DNA from: Chitinimonas sp036961565
GTDB taxonomy: Bacteria > Pseudomonadota > Gammaproteobacteria > Burkholderiales > Chitinimonadaceae
NCBI RefSeq assembly: GCF_036961565.1
Contig: NZ_JBAMDD010000019.1
Span: forward strand, 4,812-68,811
DNA: 64,000 nt
Direction of reading: 5' to 3'
A program made the translations under genes and the position numbers. Shown here piece after piece: positions 1 to 8,362 of the stretch (position 1 is its first letter; each line of letters opens with the position of its first letter). The notes under the pieces were generated by a model. That model had not been told where the DNA came from. It did no database searches and saw only the letters and a list, made by a program, of their open reading frames with translations.

Positions 1-890
1 GAGCTGATGGCCTGACGTATCATCGACGGCACAAAGCCAAAAATGGCCGGGTTGAGCCGCACGGTCAGCTTGGGGGCATGGGCGGCTTCGGCAAAGATGG
101 CCAGCACTTCGCCCACGCGCTTGGCATCGGGGTCGGTCAGGTGGAAGCAGCCGCCGTTGTGACCGTTGAGGTGGGCGATGTGATCCATGGCTTCGACCAC
201 GTAATCCACCGGTACCAGGTTGATGCGACCGCCGTCTATGCCGATGGCAGGCATCCACGGCGGCAGGATCTTGCGCATTTTCTGCAAGACCTTGAAGAAG
301 TAGTAGGGGCCGTCGATCTTGTCGATCTCACCGGTCTTGGAGCTGCCGACCACGATGCCAGGCCGGTAGACCCGCCAGGGGCGCTTGCATTCACGCCGGA
401 CGATGGCTTCGGAGTCGTGCTTGGTGCGGAAGTAGGGGTGGTTGAGCTTGCCGGCTTCTTCGAACATGTCTTCCGAGAACACGCCCTCATAGAGGCCGGC
501 GGCCGCGATGGAGCTGGTGTGATGGAAGATGCCGGCTTCTACGGCCTCGGCGAACTCCACTGCATGGCGGGTACCGTTGACGTTGGCTTCGAGCTGTTCC
601 TCGGCGGTGGCCTTGAGGTCGTACAGGGCGGCCAGATGGAAGAAGTGCTTGATCTTGCCCTTCAGCTCCGCGATGTCTTTCTTGGAGACACCCAACTGGG
701 TTTTACCCAGCTCGCCGACTACCGGGATGACGCGATCAGCGTCCTTGCCCCAGCGTTCCTTGATCTTGTCGAACTTTTCCAGCGATTCCTTGCGTACCAG
801 CGCGTAGATCTTGCCCTTGCGTTTCTTCAGCAGAGTCTGGACGAGGTTATTGCCGATAAAACCGGTAGCACCGGTCACGAAATAAGTCAT
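1..890 (-). CDS. SDR-family NAD(P)-dependent reductase/epimerase-like protein (3' end outside window)
   Basis: About 296 residues are visible; the C-terminus lies beyond the window edge. The protein opens with a Rossmann dinucleotide-binding loop TGATGFIG (residues 6-13) and carries an extended-SDR active-site Tyr-x-x-x-Lys as YFRTK (Y153, K157). A TSS stretch near residue 125 fits the catalytic serine region. Extended SDRs of this kind act on sugar nucleotides or, when next to wax-ester synthases, are often annotated as fatty-acyl reductase-like. The gene is divergent from a WS/DGAT acyltransferase across about 180 bp, so a role in fatty alcohol or lipid metabolism is an inference. The substrate cannot be told from sequence. 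The start is the ATG preceding TYFVTGATG, the canonical SDR N-terminus. Confidence 0.85.
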   Translation of the reverse strand, partial: MTYFVTGATGFIGNNLVQTLLKKRKGKIYALVRKESLEKFDKIKERWGKDADRVIPVVGELGKTQLGVSKKDIAELKGKIKHFFHLAALYDLKATAEEQLEANVNGTRHAVEFAEAVEAGIFHHTSSIAAAGLYEGVFSEDMFEEAGKLNHPYFRTKHDSEAIVRRECKRPWRVYRPGIVVGSSKTGEIDKIDGPYYFFKVLQKMRKILPPWMPAIGIDGGRINLVPVDYVVEAMDHIAHLNGHNGGCFHLTDPDAKRVGEVLAIFAEAAHAPKLTVRLNPAIFGFVPSMIRQAIS

Positions 891-1070
891 GGGGCTTGCT
901 CCTCGTTATTCGTATGCGTATGCAGTCTGGGCGATTGACGTGCCCGTAAGCCGCACCGTGTAGTGGTCGGCGGCGACTAGCTGTGTTCTATAATCCTCCG
1001 AGAGCAACGTCAAGCGAGCGGTCGTCCGACTCGTAAACAACAACCACAATTCAGACACAGGGTGGGAAAT

Positions 1071-2573
1071 ATGCTGTTGAATCTCTTTGGTTCGGGCAAG
1101 GAATCAATGTCGGCCGTTGACACGGCTTGGTTGCGCATGGATAGGCCAACCAACCTGATGGTGATTACCGGCATCATGTTCTTTGAGGGCCATATGGACA
1201 TTGCCCGGCTGCGCGGCGTGCTGGAAAGCCGCCTGCTGAAGTACCAGCGCTTCAAGCAGCGGGTGGTACGTACAGGTACCAACGCCGCCTGGGAAAACGA
1301 TCCGGATTTCGATATAGACAACCACCTGCATAGGGTGGCGTTGCCTGGGAATGCGGGCAAGCCCGAGCTGGAGGCCTTCGTCAACGAACATATTTCCACC
1401 CCGCTCGATTTCGGCAAGCCGCTTTGGCAGTTCCACCTGGTAGAGAACTACCAGGGGGGCAGCGCACTCGTTGCGCGCATACATCATTGCATCGGTGATG
1501 GTATCGCCTTGATACAGGTGCTATTGTCGCTGACCGACAAGGAAGTCGACGGCGATAGTGCGCCAGCGCCGAAGAAGCTCAAGTTCCAGGCTGGCGAACG
1601 GGAGCCGGATGATCCCTTCATGCGACTCTACAAGCCGGTGGCCAAGATGTACGCCGGGGTGCTGAAGAGCTATGGCAAGGTGCTGGGGACCAGCTACGGC
1701 CTGATGATGAATCCGGGCAAGATAGCCGAGTACACCCAGACTGGGCTGGCCATCAGCCAGGGACTGGCCAAGCTGGCGGCCATGCCTGCCGACCCGCGCA
1801 CCAAGTTCAAGGGCAAGCTCTCTACTGCCAAGCGTATTGCCTGGTCTGAATCGTTGCCGTTGCCCGAGGTCAAGCATGTGGGCAAGGCGCTGGGTTGTTC
1901 CATCAATGATGTGTTGCTGTCGTGCGTGGCCGGTGCCTTGCGGGCCTATTTGGTGGAGAAGGGGCAGAACGTGGATGGCCTCGATATCCGCGCCTCGGTT
2001 CCGGTTAATCTGCGGCCTGAGAGCAAGCTGGACAAGCTGGGCAACTACTTTGGGCTGGTGTTCCTGCCGCTACCCATAGGCGTGGCCAACCCGATAGAGC
2101 GGGTGTACGAAGTCAAGCGCCGCATGGAGGAGATCAAGGGAGGCTACGATGCCATCATTACCCTGGGTCTGCTCAGTGTGGTGGGCTCCCTGCCCAATAT
2201 CGTCGAGCAGCCGGCCATTGAGTATTTCAGCACCAAGTCCACAGCCGTCATGACCAATGTACCCGGCCCGCGTGAGCCGATTTACATGGCGGGCAACAAG
2301 GTGAGTGACCTGCAGTTCTGGGTGCCGCAGTCGGGCGAGATAGGCATGGGGGTGTCCATCCTCTCGTACAACGACAGGGTCAATTTTGGTGTGATGACAG
2401 ACAAGAAGCTGGTGGCCGAGCCTGCCCGCATCATCGAGCGGTTTGGTGAGGAGTTTGAGAAGCTGGTTTTGGCAACGCTGTTGAGCGTGGTGGATTGCCC
2501 GCCGGACCCCGAGCTGGCCGAATTGCATCTGGCGGTGCTGCGGATGCAGAGCGAGGCCGGCAAACACGCCTGA
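1071..2573 (+). CDS. Wax ester synthase / acyl-CoA:diacylglycerol acyltransferase (WS/DGAT)
   Basis: This is a ~500-residue bifunctional acyltransferase that joins acyl-CoA to a fatty alcohol or diacylglycerol to make wax ester or triacylglycerol storage lipid. The hallmark HHxxxDG active-site motif is present as HHCIGDG (about residues 138-144). The N-terminus SAVDTAWLRMD matches the conserved start of the family. The C-terminal half contains the VPVNLRP and NVPGP stretches typical of the WES_acyltransf/DUF1298 domain. Length is normal (family ~450-500). An upstream in-frame GTG at 1062 and a downstream ATG at 1107, preceded by AAGGA, are alternative starts. It is divergent from an SDR gene, and a terminator follows at 2655. 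Confidence 0.92.
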   Translation: MLLNLFGSGKESMSAVDTAWLRMDRPTNLMVITGIMFFEGHMDIARLRGVLESRLLKYQRFKQRVVRTGTNAAWENDPDFDIDNHLHRVALPGNAGKPELEAFVNEHISTPLDFGKPLWQFHLVENYQGGSALVARIHHCIGDGIALIQVLLSLTDKEVDGDSAPAPKKLKFQAGEREPDDPFMRLYKPVAKMYAGVLKSYGKVLGTSYGLMMNPGKIAEYTQTGLAISQGLAKLAAMPADPRTKFKGKLSTAKRIAWSESLPLPEVKHVGKALGCSINDVLLSCVAGALRAYLVEKGQNVDGLDIRASVPVNLRPESKLDKLGNYFGLVFLPLPIGVANPIERVYEVKRRMEEIKGGYDAIITLGLLSVVGSLPNIVEQPAIEYFSTKSTAVMTNVPGPREPIYMAGNKVSDLQFWVPQSGEIGMGVSILSYNDRVNFGVMTDKKLVAEPARIIERFGEEFEKLVLATLLSVVDCPPDPELAELHLAVLRMQSEAGKHA

Positions 2574-2654
2574 TGCGGCGGTTGCTAGCCTGGCAGACGG
2601 GCCATGGGGCGTGGGCTAGCCTGGACGGGCCGGTACGGTTGGGGGCATACGGAT

Positions 2655-2685
2655 ACGCACCGTCACTTGTGGCGGTGCGTTTTTT
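2655..2685 (+). terminator. Rho-independent terminator after WS/DGAT
   Basis: The arms ACGCACCG and CGGTGCGT are perfectly complementary, with inner CAC/GTG pairs, and are followed by a run of six T. It sits 80 bases after the acyltransferase stop and before the aminotransferase gene. Confidence 0.85.
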
Positions 2686-2722
2686 CGTTCAGGGTGCGTA
2701 GTTTCCCCTTCAATACTACGGA

Positions 2723-3883
2723 ATGCCCATGTTTTCCGAACGCCTTTCCCGTCTGCAGGGCTCGCTGGTACGCGAGATTCTGGCTGTGGCCAACCAGCCT
2801 GAGATGATCTCGTTTGCCGGTGGCCTGCCTGCCCCCGAAGCCATGCCCAAGCTCGATTTCAATGGCTTGCCTGATGGCCTGAGCCAGTATGGCCCCAGCG
2901 AAGGCGAGAAGTGGCTGCGCGAGGCTGTTGCCGCCGAGATGAGCAAGAATGGCGTGCCGGTGACGGCTGACAATGTGCTGATATTGACCGGCTCGCAGCA
3001 GGGCCTGGACCTGGCGGCCAAGCTGTTTGTGGACCACGACACACCGGTGCTGGTTGAGGCGCCGACTTTCCTGGCGGCCGTGCAGTGCTTCAGCCTGTTC
3101 GGCGCCCGTTTTGTGGAAGTGGGTCTGACACCCAATGGCCCTGATCTGGAGGAACTGGAACGCAAGCTCAAGAGCGAGAAGCCCCGCTTTGCCTACCTGA
3201 TCCCCACCTTCCAGAATCCGTCGGGCGTCTGCTATGACGAGGCTACCCGGCAACGGGTGGCCGATCTGTTTGATGAGCACAATGTGGTGCTGCTGGAAGA
3301 CGAACCCTACCGCGAGCTGGTGTATGACCAGTGCGACCGCGCACCGATCTGTTCCCGCCTGAAGTCGGCACCTTGGGTGCATTTCGGCACTTTCTCCAAG
3401 ACGGCCATCCCGGGCCTGCGCGTGGCGTATCTGGCCTGCCACCCCAGCCTGATGCCGCATTTCTACAAGCTGAAGCAAGCTGCTGACCTGCATACCAACC
3501 GGCAAGGCCAATGGGCCATGCACAAGCTGCTGACCTCGGCCGAGTATCCGGCCCATATTGCCCGTCTGCGTGATTTCTATCACCAGAAGCGCGACATCAT
3601 GGCTGCAGCCCTGGACAAGCATTTCCATGACCTGGCCGACTGGACTGTGCCGCCGGGTGGCTTGTTCTTCTGGCTGAAGCTCAAGGCTGACATCGACAGC
3701 TATGGCTTGCTGCAGCCGGCCCTGGACCGCAAGGTTGCCTTTATGCCAGGCAAGCCCTTTTATGCTACCGACCGTGTGTCCAACGAGTTGCGCTTGAACT
3801 TCAGCCACGCGTCGCCGGACAAGATCGAGGAAGGGGTGAAGACCCTGGCAGAGGTGATACGAGCGCATCTGTCCGCAGCCTGA
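2723..3883 (+). CDS. PLP-dependent class I/II aminotransferase (LysN/2-aminoadipate aminotransferase type)
   Basis: A 386-residue fold-type I aminotransferase. Visible motifs are FQNPSG (N165, contacts the PLP ring oxygen), LLEDEPY (D193 and Y196, pyridine-nitrogen and O3' contacts) and the Schiff-base lysine in GTFSKTAIPGLR (K226). The start FSERLSRLQGSLVREIL and the YGPSEG segment are typical of the MocR-related 2-aminoadipate/aromatic aminotransferase subgroup, but there is no N-terminal GntR domain, so this is an enzyme and not a regulator. Substrate probably a bulky or dicarboxylic amino acid; not resolvable from sequence. It is monocistronic between two terminators. An alternative start lies two codons downstream. 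Confidence 0.9.
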   Translation: MPMFSERLSRLQGSLVREILAVANQPEMISFAGGLPAPEAMPKLDFNGLPDGLSQYGPSEGEKWLREAVAAEMSKNGVPVTADNVLILTGSQQGLDLAAKLFVDHDTPVLVEAPTFLAAVQCFSLFGARFVEVGLTPNGPDLEELERKLKSEKPRFAYLIPTFQNPSGVCYDEATRQRVADLFDEHNVVLLEDEPYRELVYDQCDRAPICSRLKSAPWVHFGTFSKTAIPGLRVAYLACHPSLMPHFYKLKQAADLHTNRQGQWAMHKLLTSAEYPAHIARLRDFYHQKRDIMAAALDKHFHDLADWTVPPGGLFFWLKLKADIDSYGLLQPALDRKVAFMPGKPFYATDRVSNELRLNFSHASPDKIEEGVKTLAEVIRAHLSAA

Positions 3884-3912
3884 TCTGCGCGGGCTTGATC
3901 GATTCAGCGAAC

Positions 3913-3936
3913 AGCCACCCTACGGGGTGGCTTTTT
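3913..3936 (+). terminator. Rho-independent terminator after aminotransferase
   Basis: The perfect 8-bp arms AGCCACCC and GGGTGGCT enclose a TACG loop and are followed by T5. Confidence 0.88.
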
Positions 3937-3992
3937 CATGTTTGTAGCGGCTATAACCCAGAGCATGCCAAACACCGTATATGGAGTCCGTC

Positions 3993-4724
3993 ATGCGCCA
4001 GTCCCTCTCCCTGCTGTTTGCCCTTGCCCTCAGCCTTGCACTGCTGCCGGCCTGGGGCGAGGCGCGTATCGTGGCGGGCGAAGTACCGCCCTTTGTCTAT
4101 ATGGAGAAGGGCGCGGTCAAAGGGGTAGCCGCCGATCTGGTCCGTGAGATGGCCAAGCGGGTGGGGCATTCTGGCAAGATCGATGTGCAGCCTTTTACCC
4201 GCATGCTGGAGACCGGTAAAACCGAAGCCAATGTGCTGCTGATACCGCTGGGCCGCAATGCCGCCCGCGAAGCCAGCTATCAGTGGGTGACCGGCCTGGT
4301 GGATGAGGAATTCGTGCTGATAGGCCATGCCACCAGCAAGGTGGATGTCAGCAGCTTTAACCCGGCGCTGACCGTGGGGGTGATGCGCGACTCGGTGGGT
4401 GCCGGCATAGCCAAGTCCAAGGGCTTTACCAAGATTGAAGATGTGGTGAAGGAGGACATGAATGCCCAGAAGCTGGCCAATGGCCGGATCGATGCCTGGC
4501 TGGCCGCCTGGAATTCAGCCTTGCAGGGCCAGCGTGCGGCCGGCCTGGATGCCAAGCAGCTGAAGCGGGGGGCGGTAGCTAGCAGGGTCAGCATCTACCT
4601 GGGGGCTTCACTCAAGTTTGACAAGGCTGAAGCCGAGACCTGGAAGGCGGCATTGGAGGCGATGAAAAAGGATGGGAGCTTTGACAGGATTGTGAAGTCG
4701 TATGGCTATGAGCTGCCGAAGTAG
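3993..4724 (+). CDS. Periplasmic solute-binding protein, family 3 (amino-acid type)
   Basis: About 243 residues with an N-terminal signal peptide (MRQSLSLLFALALSLALLPAWG). The body resembles short SBP_bac_3 proteins: PPFVYMEKGAVKGVAADLVREMAKR near the N-terminus and the second-lobe segments ALTVGVMRDSVG and KSYGYELPK. No permease or ATPase gene lies beside it, so it is an orphan receptor-like protein of the kind found in many Proteobacteria. The ligand is unknown. I chose the ATG at 3993 over that at 3981 because GGAG lies seven bases upstream of it and the signal peptide then begins cleanly. Confidence 0.85.
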   Translation: MRQSLSLLFALALSLALLPAWGEARIVAGEVPPFVYMEKGAVKGVAADLVREMAKRVGHSGKIDVQPFTRMLETGKTEANVLLIPLGRNAAREASYQWVTGLVDEEFVLIGHATSKVDVSSFNPALTVGVMRDSVGAGIAKSKGFTKIEDVVKEDMNAQKLANGRIDAWLAAWNSALQGQRAAGLDAKQLKRGAVASRVSIYLGASLKFDKAEAETWKAALEAMKKDGSFDRIVKSYGYELPK

Positions 4725-4768
4725 GTGGGCACTTGGGGCATAGGCCTGAAACCTGCTGCGGCAAATAA

Positions 4769-4796
4769 AAAGGCGGACACCGAGGTGTCCGCCTTT
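4769..4796. terminator. Bidirectional terminator between SBP gene and EF-G paralogue
   Basis: Perfect 13-bp arms AAAGGCGGACACC and GGTGTCCGCCTTT enclose a 2-base loop. The minus-strand transcript continues into a U-rich CTTTTTATTT, so it terminates the EF-G paralogue well and the convergent SBP gene plausibly. Confidence 0.85.
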
Positions 4797-4812
4797 GAGT
4801 TTGTCAGCCGGC

Positions 4813-6840
4813 TTAGCCGGTGACAGCGCTGGCCACATGGGCGGGTACTGCCGCATAGTGGTCAAACTGCATGGTGAAGCTGGCACGGCCGGCTGTCAGC
4901 GCGCGTAGCTGGCCTATGTAGCCGAACATTTCACGCAAGGGCACATGGGCGGCAATCACGACTGCATTGCCACGCATGGTCTGCTCGCGAACCTGTCCAC
5001 GACGACGGTTCAGGTCGCCAATGGCATCGCCCACATGGTCCAGCGGCGTGACTACTTCCACTGCCATCAGGGGTTCCTGAAGCACCGGGGCGGCTTTACG
5101 CAGTGCTTCACGCAAGGCCGCACCAGCCGCCAGCTCAAACGCCAAGGGCGAAGAGTCGCGGTCGTGGTAGCTGCCATCCACCAGGGTAACCTTGAGGTCG
5201 ACCACCGGGTAGCCAGCCACCACGCCCTGTTTGACCGTGTTGCGTACACCGGCCTCCACGCCAGGGATAAACTCGCGCGGGATGGCGCCACCGGTCAGCT
5301 GGTGGCCGAATATCAGACCGCTGCCGTGGGGTAGCGGCTCCACCATCAGTTCCACCTCGGCATATTGGCCGGGGCCGCCAGTCTGCTTCTTGTGCATATG
5401 GCGCACCGTGGCGGCCTGGGTGATGGTTTCGCGGTAAGCCACCTGTGGCTGCCCGACGTTGACCTCCACCTTGAAGCGGCTGCGCAGCTTCTCCAGCGTG
5501 ACCTCGAGTTGCAGCTCGCCCATGCCTGACAGCACGGTCTGGCCGGTCTCGTGATCCTGCTTGAGATGCAGGCTGGGGTCCTCGGACAGCAGGGCCTGCA
5601 GACCCTTGAGCAGGTTCTGCTGGTCGGCCTGCGTCCTGGGTTCCACCGCCACATCGATCACCGGTTCCGGTGTGTCGATGCGTTCCAGTACCAGTGGATG
5701 TGCCTGCGCCGTCAGCGTATCGCCGGTTACCGTGGCCTTGAGCCCGGCAATGGCGACGATATCGCCGGCGATGGCGAAGTCACGTTCCACCTTGCGGTTG
5801 GCATGCATCTCGTACAGCCGTGCGATCCGCTCGCGCTTGCCATTGGTGGCATTGAGCACCACGTCACCCACCGCCAGGCGGCCACGGTACAGCCGGGTGA
5901 AGGTCAGCATGCCGTGATCATCGTGCTGCACCTTGAAGGCGAGTGCCGCGAGGGGGCCGTCAGGATCCACCGCGATATCGTGCTCGCTGGCCACCAGCAC
6001 TTCGCCGGGCGCCGGCAGGTAAGCGTTGACGGCGTCCAGCAGCGGCTCCACCCCCTTGTTGCGATAGGCCGAGCCCAGCAGCACCGGTACAAAGGTGCCG
6101 GCGAGAGTGCCGCGCCGTATGGCTTGGCGTAGCGCATCGGCACTGGGGTCGGCACCGTCCAGGTAGGCCGCCAGCAGGTCTTCATCCAGCTCTACGGTGG
6201 CTTCGACCAACAGCTTGCGATAATGCTGGGCAAGCTCCAGTTGTGCCGCCGGTATGGCTGCCACCTCATAGGGCAAGGGCAGATGGTCTGCCGGCCACAG
6301 CAAGGCACGCATCTCTACCAGATCGATGAGGCCACGGAACTCGCCTTCGCTGCCTATGGGTAGCTGCAGTACCAGGGGGGTGATACCCAGGCGCTGCTGC
6401 ATCATGCCGACCACGCGCAGGAAGTCGGCGCCGGTACGATCCAGCTTGTTGATGAAAGCCAGGCGCGGCACATGGTATTTGTCGGCCAGGCGCCAGTTCG
6501 TCTCAGTCTGCGGCTCCACGCCAGCGACGCCGTCGAATACCACCACGGCGCCGTCCAGCACGCGCAGTGAGCGGTTGACCTCGATGTTGAAGTCGATATG
6601 GCCAGGCGTGTCGATCAGGTTGATCTGCGTACCTTGCCAGAAGACCGTGGTGGCGGCGCTATTGATGGTGATGCCACGTGCCTTTTCCTGCGGATCGTAG
6701 TCCATGGTGGCGGCGCCCTTATGGACTTCGCCCATCTTGTAGTTCTCGCCCGTGTAGAACAGGATGCGTTCGGAGGTGGTGGTCTTACCTGCGTCGACGT
6801 GAGCGATGATGCCGATATTGCGTAGTTTTCTGTCTTCCAT
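4813..6840 (-). CDS. fusA: Translation elongation factor G, likely paralogue (EF-G2-like)
   Basis: A 675-residue translational GTPase. G-domain motifs are intact: AHVDAGKT (13-20), RGITI (switch I region, ~55), DTPGH (77-81), NKLD (131-134). Domain II, the EFG III/IV domains and the C-terminal EFG_C region follow in order, so this is full length, slightly shorter than canonical EF-G (~700). It is not in a rpsL-rpsG-fusA-tuf operon, which suggests a second copy with a conditional role in translocation, ribosome recycling or ribosome protection; this is inference. The start ATG gives the standard MEDRKLRNIGIIAHVD opening; further upstream the frame has no family similarity. A long structured leader precedes it on the same strand. 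Confidence 0.93.
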   Translation of the reverse strand: MEDRKLRNIGIIAHVDAGKTTTSERILFYTGENYKMGEVHKGAATMDYDPQEKARGITINSAATTVFWQGTQINLIDTPGHIDFNIEVNRSLRVLDGAVVVFDGVAGVEPQTETNWRLADKYHVPRLAFINKLDRTGADFLRVVGMMQQRLGITPLVLQLPIGSEGEFRGLIDLVEMRALLWPADHLPLPYEVAAIPAAQLELAQHYRKLLVEATVELDEDLLAAYLDGADPSADALRQAIRRGTLAGTFVPVLLGSAYRNKGVEPLLDAVNAYLPAPGEVLVASEHDIAVDPDGPLAALAFKVQHDDHGMLTFTRLYRGRLAVGDVVLNATNGKRERIARLYEMHANRKVERDFAIAGDIVAIAGLKATVTGDTLTAQAHPLVLERIDTPEPVIDVAVEPRTQADQQNLLKGLQALLSEDPSLHLKQDHETGQTVLSGMGELQLEVTLEKLRSRFKVEVNVGQPQVAYRETITQAATVRHMHKKQTGGPGQYAEVELMVEPLPHGSGLIFGHQLTGGAIPREFIPGVEAGVRNTVKQGVVAGYPVVDLKVTLVDGSYHDRDSSPLAFELAAGAALREALRKAAPVLQEPLMAVEVVTPLDHVGDAIGDLNRRRGQVREQTMRGNAVVIAAHVPLREMFGYIGQLRALTAGRASFTMQFDHYAAVPAHVASAVTG

Positions 6841-6859
6841 GATCTGTGTCTTCCAATAA

Positions 6860-6895
6860 ACCACCCCGGAGGGTTTGCACCGGATCCGGGGTGGT
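6860..6895 (-). promoter_or_regulatory. Strong hairpin immediately upstream of the EF-G paralogue RBS
   Basis: A perfect 10-bp stem (ACCACCCCGG with CCGGGGTGGT, 16-base loop) lies 20 bases before the EF-G start. On the coding strand it runs into TTTATT, so it could act as a weak attenuator or as a barrier to ribosome binding. Confidence 0.55.
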
Positions 6896-6952
6896 TCTGC
6901 CAACCGGATAGGTGCTGTACAGCCCCGTCCGGCATGGATGCCGAGGATAGGG

Positions 6953-7090
6953 CTAGGCCGTATCTTGCGGGGCGGCGACACAGTGCGCAGGGCGTACCGT
7001 GGTCACCGGGTTCGTGCCAAAGGGCGAGCGCAAGCCTCTGCTCCCTTGGCTGGACCAAATTACGGCGATCAACTTGTCGTAGGTACGCAT
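6953..7090 (-). CDS. Candidate 45-codon leader ORF upstream of the EF-G paralogue
   Basis: The ORF starts MRTYDKLIAVIWSSQGSRG and ends VAAPQDTA. It has a good ribosome-binding site (GGAG, six bases before ATG) and lies between two hairpins on the transcript heading into the EF-G paralogue. I recognise no family. A leader-peptide role in attenuation or translation sensing is an inference from position only. It could equally be a chance ORF. Confidence 0.35.
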   Translation of the reverse strand: MRTYDKLIAVIWSSQGSRGLRSPFGTNPVTTVRPAHCVAAPQDTA

Positions 7091-7105
7091 GGCGCACTCC
7101 TGCTG

Positions 7106-7149
7106 TGAAAGAAAAAAACAAACCCCGGTGGCTTGAGGCCTACCGGGGT
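7106..7149 (-). terminator. Terminator-like hairpin with long U-tract in EF-G leader
   Basis: The perfect 8-bp arms ACCCCGGT and ACCGGGGT (loop 12) are followed on the minus strand by TTTGTTTTTTTC, a convincing intrinsic terminator. On the same RNA the upstream CCTACC at 7169-7174 can pair with GGTAGG (7139-7144), which overlaps the terminator arm, so an antiterminator fold is possible. It either ends an upstream small transcript or attenuates transcription into the EF-G paralogue. Confidence 0.75.
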
Positions 7150-7204
7150 CGGGTGTTACTGCTACCCGGGTAGGCGTTCAGCCTCCCGAGCAGTGCTCAA
7201 AAGG

Positions 7205-7309
7205 CTAGTACGGCATTGCCAGCAATGCGCGATCTGCAAAGGGCGCACGGGCGCCAGCGGCCACGAGGGCAGCGTTGCTTTGGCAGTGATCGAGTTGGTG
7301 TTGGGTCAT
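7205..7309 (-). CDS. Candidate 34-codon small ORF in the EF-G leader
   Basis: The ORF reads from ATG (MTQHQLDHCQSNAALVAAG) to TAG and sits just before the U-tract terminator at 7106-7149. The RBS is weak (CGGATA). No family recognised. The region 7310-7397 between it and the TPR gene holds an AT-rich CTTTAAAAAG stretch that may be promoter DNA. Confidence 0.25.
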   Translation of the reverse strand: MTQHQLDHCQSNAALVAAGARAPFADRALLAMPY

Positions 7310-7397
7310 TGCTGAAGTATCCGTAATCTCTTTTTAAAGACTAACACTATGGGCCGGTTTCACGCAATAGGCCGGGATGGGCGGCAGGCATGGCACG

Positions 7398-7428
7398 CAG
7401 CTTCCCTGCCTGCCGGGCAGGGAAGCTG
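7398..7428 (-). terminator. Hairpin downstream of TPR-like gene
   Basis: The 13-bp perfect arms CAGCTTCCCTGCC and GGCAGGGAAGCTG with a 5-base loop lie just after the stop codon of the minus-strand gene. There is no clear U-tract, so termination efficiency is uncertain. Confidence 0.5.
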
Positions 7429-7433
7429 GCGCA

Positions 7434-8216
7434 TCAATCGTCAGTCAGCTCAGACTTGGCGAACTCCACGTCCAGCTTCTCCATGGCATCCAAGGGCTGG
7501 CATTCGGCGGCCTCTTCATACAGCTTGGTGGCGTCCTTGACCTTTTTGTTGCCGTAGAGGGTCAGCAGGCCGTTGGCGTATTCGATGCGTGCAATGGCGG
7601 AGTGGGGAATCAACTCCAGCGCCTTTTCGTAGTGGGCTTCGGATGCATCCTTGGAGACGCCGTAGGTGAGGGAGCCCACCATGCTGCCGACTTTGCCTAT
7701 GATCTCGGCGTGGTAGGCACCCAGCGCGATATGCGCTTCGGCGTGCTCGGGGGCCAGTGACAGGGTTTTATCGAGGCTGGCCTTGCATTTGCTGGCGATG
7801 CCCTGGGTCAGCGCCTTGGCAATGGAAATGGCCTGGCTGTAACGGCCAAGTGCATAGGCGTGCTGATAGTGGGCATTGATGTTGTTGGGGTTTTCCTTGG
7901 CGGCCACTTCGGCGCGGTCGGCGACTTCCTCGAACAGCTCTTTTTTCTCGTCTTCGTCTTCCACCAGATAGGTGGCGTAGATGCTCTGCGCCTTGTTGGC
8001 GGCATTCATGCCCGAGCCGGTTTCGGATTTCAGGCCCAGGGCCACGGCATTCTGAAAATCGCCACGATGGTAGGCGCGCCAGGCTTCCTGGCTGGCTTCA
8101 TCTTCTGGCCAGGGCTCCTGATCGCCGGCGTGCAGGCGTTCCCACTGTTTCCACAGCTTGTCGCCGTCGTAGTCGAAGGCGGCTGCGTCATGGGGAAAGG
8201 CTGTCCACTTGCTCAT
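7434..8216 (-). CDS. TPR-like helical-repeat protein of unknown function
   Basis: 260 residues, soluble, no signal peptide. The sequence is rich in paired helices with TPR-like spacing: ENPNNINAHYQHAYALGRYSQ, APEHAEAHIALGAYHAEII, KDASEAHYEKALELIPHSAIA and KDATKLYEEAAECQPLDAME. The alpha/alpha repeat architecture suggests a protein-protein scaffold in the cytoplasm. The start was placed at MSKWTAFPHD because GGAGACAACC precedes that ATG; an in-frame extension upstream lacks an RBS. Neighbours do not reveal a pathway. Confidence 0.8.
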   Translation of the reverse strand: MSKWTAFPHDAAAFDYDGDKLWKQWERLHAGDQEPWPEDEASQEAWRAYHRGDFQNAVALGLKSETGSGMNAANKAQSIYATYLVEDEDEKKELFEEVADRAEVAAKENPNNINAHYQHAYALGRYSQAISIAKALTQGIASKCKASLDKTLSLAPEHAEAHIALGAYHAEIIGKVGSMVGSLTYGVSKDASEAHYEKALELIPHSAIARIEYANGLLTLYGNKKVKDATKLYEEAAECQPLDAMEKLDVEFAKSELTDD

Positions 8217-8290
8217 GGTTGTCTCCGCTGTTGTTGGCATCTGGGGCCATTATAGACAGGCGCTTGCTTGGGGCGGCAATCGAAACAAGG

Positions 8291-8324
8291 CAGGGGCAAG
8301 GGCGTTGTGGCGCCTTTGCCCCTG
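8291..8324 (-). terminator. Terminator-like hairpin after PHP-domain gene
   Basis: The 14-bp arms CAGGGGCAAGGGCG and CGCCTTTGCCCCTG (one G-U wobble) enclose a 6-base loop, 39 bases past the stop of the minus-strand gene. The following U content is low (CCTTGTTTCG). Confidence 0.55.
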
Positions 8325-8362
8325 CAGTGTGGCGGTGGGTGTACCGCCTTACCCGGAGTGGG

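Noticed and set aside
2663..3868. 401-codon open frame antisense to the aminotransferase
   Set aside because: Shadow frame with no family similarity; the plus strand has the PLP motifs.
7162..7173. Perfect 12-bp palindrome CTACCCGGGTAG as a protein operator
   Set aside because: It lies inside the EF-G leader and is better explained as part of the RNA alternative-pairing region; no regulator evidence.
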